64,000 bases of DNA, from contig NC_134837.1 in the NCBI RefSeq assembly GCF_004210375.1, forward strand, positions 164,403,310 to 164,467,309. The letters run 5' to 3'. This document shows positions 12,501 through 24,500 of the stretch, piece by piece. The stretch is from Tachypleus tridentatus. Taxonomy: Eukaryota; Arthropoda; Merostomata; Xiphosura; Limulidae. The position numbers and the translations under genes were made by a program. How positions within the stretch are numbered: position 1 is the first letter of the stretch; every line of letters starts with the position of its first letter. The notes beneath the pieces were generated by a model, which was not told the DNA's origin, ran no database searches, and saw nothing but the letters and a program-made list of their open reading frames with translations.

Positions 12501-15500
12501 GATGTTACCTGGAAATATAAAAATGTAGTTTGTTAATGTCTCAATATGATGTTTTTGCCAGGGTTAAACAGTGATTTATTGTACCCAAATGGTTTATCAT
12601 GTACATTACCAGCTGAAGTACAGCTCCAAATGTTGAAAAGTCTGCCTGGCATGGAAAATGTCACCATGGTTAGACCTGGTAAAGTAAACATTGTCTCAGT
12701 CATTTGGTATATTATGTTTGTTTTGTTTGTATGGAAATGATTAAAATATTTATACATTTTATTATAAGCAGGATTTTAGTTTTTTAATTATTTCATTAAT
12801 TTATTAAGAGTAGTCTTTGTTAATTAAAGAAAAGTAAGTGTGTTACTAATAGTTTTGTTTTTAATTGTATAAATATTATTTATAAAAGGTAATTTTAAGA
12901 TTTAAAAAAAAAATTTCATATCCATTATGTAACATTTTGAAGATATTAAACAAATCAGTGTTTAAAATTTAATAACAAGAAGATACAGCAAAAATATTTA
13001 TGCACAATAATTTGACTTTTTGTTAGGGAATTTATCTTTACTTGGTTCTAGATGTTTTGATGTACACTAGTAAGAAACAGCATATGGATAATTACATTCT
13101 AAATGGATGATAGTTTTTTGCCAAATAAAAACCTATAATTTAAGATGAACAGAAACATTATAAAAAAATTCAGTAATTGTGGTTTTTTGTAGATGAACTC
13201 CTTGGAACTTTACAGAAGTGAAAGTTGAAAAGTTTTTTTCATTTATTGTTGTGAAGTATATAAAATAAACATTGAAAAATGACACAATATTAATTCCAAG
13301 AATGCGATTGTACTTGGAGTATCATAGCTCTGTGGCTTCATGCTGTGGATTCATAACTTCATATTGTAAGTTTGAGACTGGCCTACATTATACTATTGTG
13401 CTCTTGAGCAAGCTACTTTATCCCACTTCTTCAAATCTACTGAGCTTTATTACTACCTAACTGTTGGCTGGAGATCAAGTTGTGGTGGACTGGCATTTTG
13501 TTCAGGGAGAGTGGGTCATCATTCTCATCAGCTTTTGTTATTGTAAATGGATTTTAAAAGCACCATTTTTTAGCTGTTTGGGGCACAGAATAAGGTATAA
13601 CTTTTAAACTTTTTTAAAGAATGAGAAGTATTAGCATAATTAACCTAAAAATTACTTTTGTGTTTTGTATCACAGAATTATACAAAAAAGACTTAAGTTC
13701 ATGTAGCAGTAATAGTTATCCTTTAAAGTTTAGCAATACTCTTCACAGTTGTAAGTAATAATATTAAATTTCCCCATTACTTTGTGCAGTCAAGTTCTCT
13801 TGAATTAGAGCAGTGAATTCTGTAGTTTTCTAACATTTAAACTCATTATCATTCTATCAACCTTCTGGGGTTTCTGTTTCTTTGCTACTGTAGGTTTTCT
13901 GTGTTCTGTATTTCTTCTTCTGCATGTTTATAGGTCAATTTTAGCCACCTGTGTGTCCTTTGACATATTTAGTTATAAAAACAAGTATAGCTTGGCACAA
14001 CTTCCATTACTATCTTATAGTATTTGTGAATTTACTCAAGATTAAGTGCAGAGCATGGTAACAAGTGTAGGTGAAGTTCTACTGTAATTGGAGCTGTAAT
14101 ACATTTTGTAAACTATTATAGTATAGTATCTGCCAGTAATACTGTGTATTTCTTTTTTTAAATTTTTTTAATTATTTTTTGGAAAATAATATGCTACTTG
14201 TTCATTCCATTTATTTGTGAATTTCCCTTCATAAAATACTAAATTTGTTGTTGTTTGAATTACAGTCACATTTATTTCCGTGTAATTTTCGTGTACAATA
14301 AGTTACAGAAATCTTTCTCAAATTGTGTTATTTCTATGAAGAAGCAATTTGTTAGTTGGGCCTAAGTTTAATGTATTAAAATGAATCTTTGCCAAACTAG
14401 TTATTATTAAAGCCAAGTAGAACTGAACAAAAATAAAGAGTGCCTGGATTTTAAATATTAGCTTGCTTTCTTTATGTAGTGTGGACGGTGTCACTTTGTG
14501 ACCTCTGCTCCCTGACAGCATTGATCAGCTATCAGTTTTAGTTAATAGGGGTAGAAATATTCTACATTTTTAGCAGGAAACATGTCCTGCTGCACAGTGA
14601 CACTTGCCGAACGTTTGACATTTTAGCAGGACACCTCAAAATTGTCACCAGACATTACCGAAAACAAGAAATCAAGTAGAGACAATTATTATATAAAACA
14701 GAATCATTTTATTTATGGCACTGAAACATTATATCAAAGCAAGTGACAACAAGCTTTGTATCCATTAAAAATGACACATCAATCAAATTCATAGATTTAG
14801 TGATCCAGCACTAAGACATCAGCTGATGTAGACTCTATATCTCTAATGTCTCTACATGTGTGAGTTTCACATGGACTCACAAATCGTCTAGTTTTTTTAC
14901 TGTCCTTCCACCAGGATTCTACAAACTTGCACAGTAATTCTGTGCTTGCAAGATCACAGGTCTTATTCTTAGCTAATTTTATTGTCATCAAGTCATTAAG
15001 AGAATCATTTATTAGTTTGGACTACCAGTCATCCTTAATAACTGCTGTCTGGGAAAATCCATGTTCTGGTTCAGCAGATGACATGGAAATCAACTGCATG
15101 AGGCATACCAAGGCCAACACTGTTGATCCAGGGGAAGGTTTACCATCCTCAACAGTAATTTGACTTAACATGTGGGCCCACAATCCACTTGCACTACTAG
15201 CCAGGGACTCATCTGATTTGGCAAATCTTATGGCTTTGAGCAGTGTCTCATGTAAGTCAGCTTGGCAAATATCAGCTGCAATATTGAAACCATTAGCTTC
15301 TAGCAGAGCACCAAAGGGGTCCAATAGTGTCTGGAGTTCATTATGGCCATAAGATGACAATGCTTCCTTGCTTGTAGGCCAGTTGCTTGGTTCAAAAATT
15401 TGAAAGACACCAATAAAATCCTTATCAAATTCTTCAAATCTCTCATTCAGATATGTGACAATTTTACCAATGAAGATGGTAGTTTCTTCAGCCATGAATT

Positions 15501-18500
15501 GAGCAACTATCTCTTTTGTGGCACTTTTTGAGCCTCTGGCCCTTGTCTGACCACTAATAGCAATCACCTTTCCTCTAAGTAACTACCTGCCAGTTTGTTC
15601 ACATGTTATGAGCTCTTTAACAATTTTGTGGGATCTCTCAACATGATTCAGATTGCCCAGCTTCTCTTTGCAAACAGCAAGTTTGTCAGAAACAATGTTC
15701 ACAGTAGCAGAATTGTCTTGAATTTTGAGACTAAGAGATGTCAAAACAGGCAGAATTGCCAAGATTATGTCCATGTACAGGATGAATTTAAGGCTTGTCA
15801 AAGTACTGTATAATCCTGCAGCTTTCTGTTCACGTTCCCCTTTGTCATGCTTGATACAAATGATACAAATCTCCGCTAAAGCTGGCCAGTTATGAGAAAC
15901 TGACTCCAGAGCATGCTCTTTGTAGACCACCCACCAGGTTCCTGTCCCTTTTGTTGGCTTTCTAACAACAATGTTGTTGGCTTTACCAGCTTCTTTGAGG
16001 CCAACCCAGTTCTGTGGCGAATTGTCATGAAACTTCCATAGGTTTTCTAAAAAGGTTTGGATACTATCAAGATAAGGGATGTTCTTGATAGTCTTCTTAA
16101 TTGCAAGTTTCAATCTGTGACTAACACAGTGGATCCCTATCAAATAAGGGTTTTGTGCCTTCAATCTGTTGATAAGTCCTTTATTTGTGCCAAAATTGAC
16201 AGCTGCCCCATCAGCTGTCAGGCATACAATTGATTCAAGACAGTCGGGAAACTTGCCATATATGGACAATGCTGCAAGTACAAAAATTTAGTACCTAATA
16301 TTAGTTAATTTTTGTTTAAAAAAAAAAAATGTAAATTTGTACTTTGGAAAATTCAATTGCTCCATTATCTATTACACTAGTTGTGCTAGGTTAAGCTCCA
16401 ATTCTGTCAGTGGTAAATACATGGTTCTTCTTAGTTTAAATCAATTGAAAAATACTTGAGTTTTCACTGCTGTATACTAATAATGGAATGACTATGTAAA
16501 CCTGAATTAAAACACAAATGTACATGAAATATTGTCCATTTTAATTTTTCTTAATAAGGAATTCAGGATAAATCCAGAAAATTCTCATCCCAGGTAATTA
16601 AGAAACCTTTACCTGAACTAAGTGCCTGTAGCAAGTGTTCTGAATCAGCCTTCTCAACTGACTGCAGACACAGGAAGTGGGTTACTGGGTAACAGTCACT
16701 ATCATAGTATCTTACATTGATTATCTCTTGCTCAATGTTGGTAGTATCTGTTGATCCGTCAGTCATAATGCCAAAGAATAATAAGGTGTGCAGACGAGAT
16801 TGGACATTAATTCTAATTGTTTCTACAATATACTTCGTAAAGATAACTGCTTGTTTGTTATTGGCATAATGTTCTGTTAAGTTCATTCCAAAGTTGTACT
16901 CCTGCAGCAACAGAAGCTCTTGAAAATTGCTGAATGGTTTGGCATTCAAAGCCATATAAAGGGCAGTCCTGAACAGCACAAGCAAACAATCTTTCTCAGT
17001 GTAGTTAAGTTTGCTCAATTCTTTCTTCATGGGAGTTAAATCGGGTGTTTCTTTTGCTGTCTTAGCTTGACAACTTAGACTGTGGGTGCGACTGTTTTCA
17101 TGCTCCTTAACAGCACTTGCTTTCAGATTGGAAGACCCTGTTATGAAGGTGTTCTTCTGCCTTCCACTACTTTGGTCATATTCCTGACAAATTGAGCAAA
17201 CATCAGTCCAGTAGCATTATTATACTCCAGCCATATAAAGGGCAGTCCTGAACAGCACAAGCAAACAATCTTTCTCAGTGTAGTTAAGTTTGCTCAATTC
17301 TTTCTTCATGGGAGTTAAATCGGGTGTTTCTTTTGCTGTCTTAGCTTGACAACTTAGACTGTGGGTGCGACTGTTTTCATGCTCCTTAACAGCACTTGCT
17401 TTCAGATTGGAAGATCCTGTTATGAAGGTGTTCTTCTGCCTTCCACTACTTTGGTCATATTCCTGACAAATTGAGCAAACATCAGTCCAGTAGCATTATT
17501 ATACTCCAGCCATGGTCGGTTTCTATTCCATTCATCCTGGAAACAACGAGTAGGCTTAGCGCCAGTACTAGCAGTAACAGTTTTTGCTTTAACATTTGGG
17601 CTTGGGTCAACAAGCATGGGTTTTTTTCACTCAGGGTTCCATAGTATTGTCTTTAGTCTTGCTTGTGAAGCGAAACTGAAATAGATCATGAGACTTTCCC
17701 GTTTTTTTACTATCAGATGCCATGGTCAGATCGTCGTGAATGTTTGGCAGTCATGTGACTATCCAGGGCGACACGGATAAAGCGACCTAAAAAGCGCATT
17801 TTGTGAGCGTTCACAACCGTTTTTTAAAATTTGCTTTTTTTTTGTCGTAAATTAAATCTTTGGGCTGTGCATAAACAGCTTTTGCCTCACTTATTTTTGA
17901 GGGGGCGATGTATTTGTGTCTGATATGTTAGGAATATGACTACTGGTTACGATGTCCAGTGAGAGATGGGAAAGTGCCAGTCAAATTTGATTTTTTAACG
18001 GACATGTCCGGCTTTAAATAGAAAATTTCAAACCCTGAGTTAATGTCTAAGTTCAACCATCAAAGGATATTCCAGTTTTAACTTGTATTAATCCAATGTC
18101 AAAATATGCTGAAATAACCTTGTGACTGGAAGATTTCATCTTCAAAATGAGTAAAGGGCTAAAGTGGATCATACAAGATAATTATTGACATACTGAACCA
18201 CATATTGCTGTCATTACAGTATAGAAACAAAATAATCAATAATCTGGAATAATTCTGTTTTACTGGAGCTCATTCAGTCATTAATTTGCTATACTTTATA
18301 ATAGTTTAAATAAGAGATCAAGATATCTTGCATTCTAAGAAACAGAACTTGTCAGCCTAAACTTATGAGTAGAACTTTTAAATAAATACTGTAATTTTTC
18401 AGCAACTGTTTATTTATTTCTACTTATTTTAACCAAACTTTTCTTCAAATTAGATTTTATGATATATTTTTGGAACATGCATGCACAACTAGATTTTAAA

Positions 18501-21500
18501 AAAACATTAAGAAAATTTCTTGGAACAAGATTAGTGTCTTGAATTTGAATTCAGTGTTAATACTGTACTGATCAGTGGTTCTGAGCATTGGTAGATATGT
18601 ATTGTTTGTGGGCCCATTTTATATTTTAAACTTATAAGTAAAACACTGTTCAGGCCAAGTGGTTGAGGCACTCAACTGATAATCTGGGGGTCACCGGTTT
18701 GAGTTCCCATCACACCAAACATGTTCGCCCTTTCAGTCGTGGGGGTGTTATAATATGACAGTCAATCTGACTATTCATTAGTAAAAGAGTAGCCCATGAG
18801 TTGGTGGTGGGTGGTGATGACTAGTTGCCTTCCCTCTAGTCTGACACTGCTAAATTATGGATGGCTAGCACAGATAGCCCTCATGTAGCTTTGCTCGAAA
18901 TTCAAAAACAAACAAATAAAACATTGTTCAACCCTTTATGTCCTATTGATTAAGGCTGGTAAAGTATTAAGTAGATGTATGTGTGTGTTAAACATATTTT
19001 TAACAATAAGCTACCAGTAAAATACTGTGGAATTTGAATATGACTTCATTCTTGTTTTTATTGTGATGTCTGGTGTGTATGGTCTGTTATAATTTAGTTC
19101 AACAGATTGGTGTGTATTAGCAATGAATACAACAAATGCAGTATGATAATCTTTAATACATTATGGCAAATTGAAAATTGCAAAGTAGTTGTGTATACTA
19201 AATTTTTCAAAACCTGTTTTTATGTACTTTAGTAAATTTAGGTTCTGCTTAAAGCACTAAACAGTTTGTTGAACAGAATTGAAAGATCTTTGTAAATACA
19301 ATAATCTAGATTAAATGCTTGTATATGTTATGTAGGTTATGGTGTGGAATATGATTACATTGACCCTCGACAACTAAAACCAACCCTTGAAACTCTAAAA
19401 ATCAGCAACTTGTTTTTTGCTGGCCAAATTAATGGAACAACGGGATATGAAGAAGCTGCTGCACAGGTGTGGTTCTTGTTATTGTTACATACACACTCAC
19501 ACTGGCCAATAAAACTAGAAACCTCTTAAATCTCCAGTATTGTGTTGGTCACCACATGTAACTAATGACAGCTCAAATGAACTGTGGCATGAAGTTCTTG
19601 AGGTGTTGGAGGTCAAACAAATCCATTTTACCACGTTTCTCCAGCAGTCCAATCTCCTTCATGTTCTTTATTTCATTTTCCAATGCATCCTACAATTTTT
19701 TATTGAGGCTAACATCTGATGACTATAGTTACAGAGGAGATGTTAAAGTTCTGTGACAGTTTCTTCAAACCAATCATGCAAACATCAAGCTGTTTAGATT
19801 ATAGAATTGCCATCCTGGAAGTATCCATAACTATTGGGTTAGAAGTGAAGCACCACTTATTGTACTTGTTAAAATCCAGATATTCCTGGGACGTTACTTA
19901 TTTCTCCAGTTATATCAGAAGACCTGTTCCATGCCTGTTAAACATTCCCCACATAATTATTCTACTGCCATTAGCCTGAAAATAGTCATGATACATGAAG
20001 AGTTTCTATTTTTGTGGACAGTGTGTGTGTATATATATATATATATAGAAATGTATTAATCTTCATTGTTAAACGCCTTGGATGCACCTCAAATGAAATT
20101 TTTAGTTGTCACTGTTATTTATTCATGACCTTGCAAAACAGTAGTTGTAGGAAGCAAAGAAAGGAATATTATTTTTCTATCTTGATATGATTGTTACTGT
20201 TTATTATATTGTCAAAATATGCATACTTATTACCTACTCATTCAACACTTGTGGGTTATGCAGTTATATAACAAGATCTTTCAAATTCTTTCAAATCCAT
20301 ACCAGTAATTTGAGGCAAACATTGAATAGCAAGATTCACTGCCAAAGGTGCTAATTTACTGACTGTTATTAAACACATTTTCCATGCTTAAGAAGTGCTT
20401 TAGCTTCCTTTTACAGTTATAATAAGTGGCTCATGAAAAACAGCCTTCACATGAAGTTCCTCATAAAGGAACCCTCAGTGCAAAATGGATATGCTGGCTT
20501 GAAGTTCTAAACTATCATTAAAAAGTTCTTAGTAATGGATTGAAACCAAAGCATTCACTTTTTTTTTTATAATGTTTCAAACGTGACATGGCTCAAGGAG
20601 TGAATAACTTTAGCAGTCATGGCTCATGCTAATATTCTATATTATAGCATTCCAGAGGTAATCTATTTTCTTGACACATTAGTTGTACATGAATAATCAA
20701 ATTGAAGTATTTCAAATGCTCATTTCACCAGTTCTTCCAATAGCCATTCTTTGTTGAAGGTTTGTGAACTATTTTGCTCAGGACATTTTTGCTTTATTAA
20801 ATTGTTTCCCTACAATAAATGTTTTGATATAGGGTGTTCCAGATGTAGTTTCTTCTCCACACATAATGTTGTGACACATAAATTGAAAACAATTATATTC
20901 TTAGTAGCCTAAAGCTTGTTATAATAAATGTGGGTTAGCTATGATGTTGCCTTACCTACTTTAAAAAGTTTCTGTACATGCGGTAGTGGAAGTCACATTG
21001 TTAGAGCACTTTCAGCATCTTTATAAGTTTTAATAATCTGTAATTATGGACTTAGCCTAAGATGGAGTTTACCACCCAGTTATGGCTGCACTCTCAAGCA
21101 ACTTGACTCCAGAGAGGTGACATCCATCGATGGCAGCAGCATCTATGGGCCTTGCATTCACTACCAGGAACTTTCAATCATTTTGTTTGTAATATTCACA
21201 ATACATATTCATTCCACATAGTGGGTATCATGTTTTAGTGTCTTATTTTTCATTCTTAGTTTCAGAGAAAAAGTATGGGAAAATGTCTGGTGAAGACAAA
21301 GATGACGGTGCACAGGACAGGTAGAATATTCAGCACCTGTCCTGTGAAAGTGGGTTTTCTCGGGGCACTCCCATTCCCCCTCACAACAAATTCTGAGGCA
21401 CTTAGATTTATAGATCGCAGCCACTCTGTGGTCATGATCACAGGATGTTCCACTGATTATCATGGGGTTGGTTTGCAGCTTGCTTCTTTTTTGTTGGCGG

Positions 21501-24500
21501 GTTCTTGACTTGTCTACTTCCATTTTGCCACCTTTGTTTTGCTCTGCATTCTCACTCGATATTTTCATACTGCTCTATCTCACTTCATTGCCTCAAACAA
21601 GCCAAATTAAAATACAAGAAAACTCCCATGTACAGATAAATAATCTTCCATGAGCGGGGACGAAGAGGAACTACAACGTTCTTGAACACCCCTGTTGGGG
21701 AGAGAATCCTGCAGACTTCTCTCTCTCTCTCTAAACTAAACCCCTGCCAAGGTTTTGTTTTGTAGTTATGAACTAATTTCAAGCTAAGTATTATTTCTTA
21801 AAAGACTTCGAAATTTAAAAAAAAAAAAATTAACATTAATGAAAGAAAAATTCTTAAAAGATGGGGGGAAGACAAATAAGTTAAAACATTTCGAAAGAAG
21901 TATAAAATCATAAATGATGTTAAAAATTAAAAGAAGTTTTGAAAATGAAGATTAAAAGCAATCAAATAAACAAGAGAATTAAAAACTTTGAAAGAAAATG
22001 TATCAAGTTTATAAATCAGTTTTTTAAAAGTATGATAATCACTTTGCTTTTAAGAGGAATGAAGATAAAAACTATTGTTAACATTCTGTTTAAAGAATAA
22101 TACACGGGATAACTAGGCTACTGAACATAATTATAGAAGTTCACCTAAAGGATATGATTAAAATTGCATGTTAAATAAATTTCATTTTATTTTGTGAATT
22201 TAGAAGTTTTGCATATACAGTTTAAATTTGTAGATTTCTCAGAATACTGCTTTGAGAGATATCAACACTCAGGATTGGAACAGATACTAGATTAGAAAGA
22301 ATGCATGTTAGAATAGAATAGAATATCTTTGTTGTAACTTCTGACCTGTAAACTCTTTGATCATAGTAAATCATGAGATTCACATGCCAAGTTGCTGCAA
22401 GCAGGCCTGTTAACAGTTAAAAGGCATGCTTATCTAGTATATTTAACTCTTAAACAGCAGGAATGTTGTAGGTAACAGTTTACCACAGACATAAAAAATT
22501 GGGGAAAAATTTTTCTTAAACATAATATTTAATATTTTTGTTATGAAGTTCGAACAAAATATGAAAGAAAATGAAAAGAAAAGCATAATAAAGACTCACT
22601 TATTACAAGTACAAATATTTTTTAAGGTACGAAAGTCATGAAAACATTCACCAATGCACAGTACTATTCTACAATCTTTACACCAGGTAGTCACAATCTT
22701 TCACTTCTTTTCTTTTTGTATTGTATACACATACGTGACATTGTCTTTGTCCACTTTTTCTATCTCCTGAGGATGGAATGCTTTCTAAAAAGTGCTGAGA
22801 AAATTCTTCTTTTTCAATAATTATCAGAAACAGTAAGGCTATGTTTTCCTAAGAAAGGTTTTGTTACCCTTCCATACCTTTCCAGTAATTGGTAAACTAC
22901 ATTGTAACTAAACTGCCTCAATGATGTCTTCTTGCCAGTTTTTACTAGATACATGTTGTCAGAATTCAAAATTGAGATATTAATTAGGTGAAAAAAAGAG
23001 CTTCTTCTACCACTTCATACATTTAGGGAGGCAATCAATTTGTCCAATTTGCATGTCACTTTTGTCAGTTAGCCTCATGTTGATAGCGTAATCTAAAACC
23101 ATATCAGGTTTGGTCATTGGTTGCTTAGTTTTGTAATCACCCTTTCCACTATATTTCATTTCACTTTTATGTACTGTACTCAGCAGAGTTGCAGGACATT
23201 TGTCGTTCTCTTGAAGTGCTAAAATATTCCCTTGCTTCTTGGTCCCAACATCTCCCTTCTTCAGGCATGTTCTTCTGATTAGTTCTAACTATTTCACTAA
23301 ACCAGTCTTATTTTTAAAGAGAAAGTTTCATAAGTCTGGATTTGTATAATATTTATCAGTATATATGATCTTTTCCAAGGTACTCTTTCATCAATTGCTT
23401 GACAACTGATCCTGAACATCCTAATTGGGGATCTTTGGGGACATTGCATCACTTGGAGAATAGATAATCATATCTATTACAATTTCAGTCTCACAATCAT
23501 ATTATACAAAGATCTTTATTCCAAATCTATGATGCTTACTTGGAATGTATTGCTTGAAAACAATGCAACACTTGAATCAAAGATTCATTGATAACTACTT
23601 TTCACAATGGAAAAAAGATTCCTTAGCATTATTCTTCACCATTGTAAACACTTTTCGAACTTTCCATATCAATTTTTTGCATTCGGTTCTTTGTTATTTG
23701 TAAAGTGCAAATATCTAAGAATTTCCCTGAATCAATCTCAAGTAATGTATTTTGAAAAAATTTGAGTTCCTATAAGGGGATCATTCTTCCAATAATCAAT
23801 CAATACATGCTTTTTTACATATAGCATAAGAATCACTGGAGCAAAGAAAGTGTTCATTTTCTCAATAGTTGTATCTTCTTATTTTGTGAAGTAAAAGGAA
23901 CATTACTTTCACTTTCTTCAGAATTCAAGGATTTACAAAACTCATCATATCTGTTTGTTTCTTGTACAGTATAATTCATTATACTTTGATCAAATACAAC
24001 AGTAAAAAAATCATATTCTTTAGATTTATCTATGAGCCTAAATTTATTTATATATATATATTTGTGAGTCCAGCATTTCTACTATCAAAAGAATGAACAA
24101 ATGGATCAAAATTGTGACACCTTACCTGTTTGGAACCAATGGATTTTATTTCACTTCTGGATTCTGATTCACTATTTAAATCACATTCAGAGCTTGAAAC
24201 AATTGAATTTGATGATGATGAAAAATCTGAAAAGTTTTCTTCTTCTTTGGAATAATTATCATGTGCTAATGCTTCAGTTTCATCTTTTAATAAAAAAACC
24301 TTTTTCACTTCATTCTCTTAACTAATGCACTCTTCTTTTTCTATTCCATGATTTACACTGAGAAGTTTACTCAGATTCAATGCTCTGAATAGTTACAGTT
24401 GCTAACTAATATTTTTAGCCTGTATCATCAGTTGATGATAGCTGTACTGAGTTCACAGCATGAAATCATCAATTGATGATGGCTGCAGCTTAAGGGTTAA

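Larger units (their letters stand above)
14547..18037 (-). mobile_element. hAT-superfamily DNA transposon with TIRs and target duplication
   Basis: The right end read inward on the minus strand is CAGGGTTTGAAATTTTCTAT, then AGCCGGACATGTCC. The left end on the plus strand is AGGGGTAGAAATATTCTAC, then AGCAGGAAACATGTCC. The two are an imperfect terminal inverted repeat. AGTTAAT flanks both sides (14540-14546 and 18038-18044), fitting an 8-bp hAT target duplication that has lost about two bases at the left junction. The transposase is on the minus strand and fills the interior. The element is complete in length (3.5 kb). Confidence 0.88.

Noticed and set aside
15170..15813. Plus-strand open frames across the hAT region
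   Set aside because: The minus strand carries the transposase with its known motifs; these are shadows.
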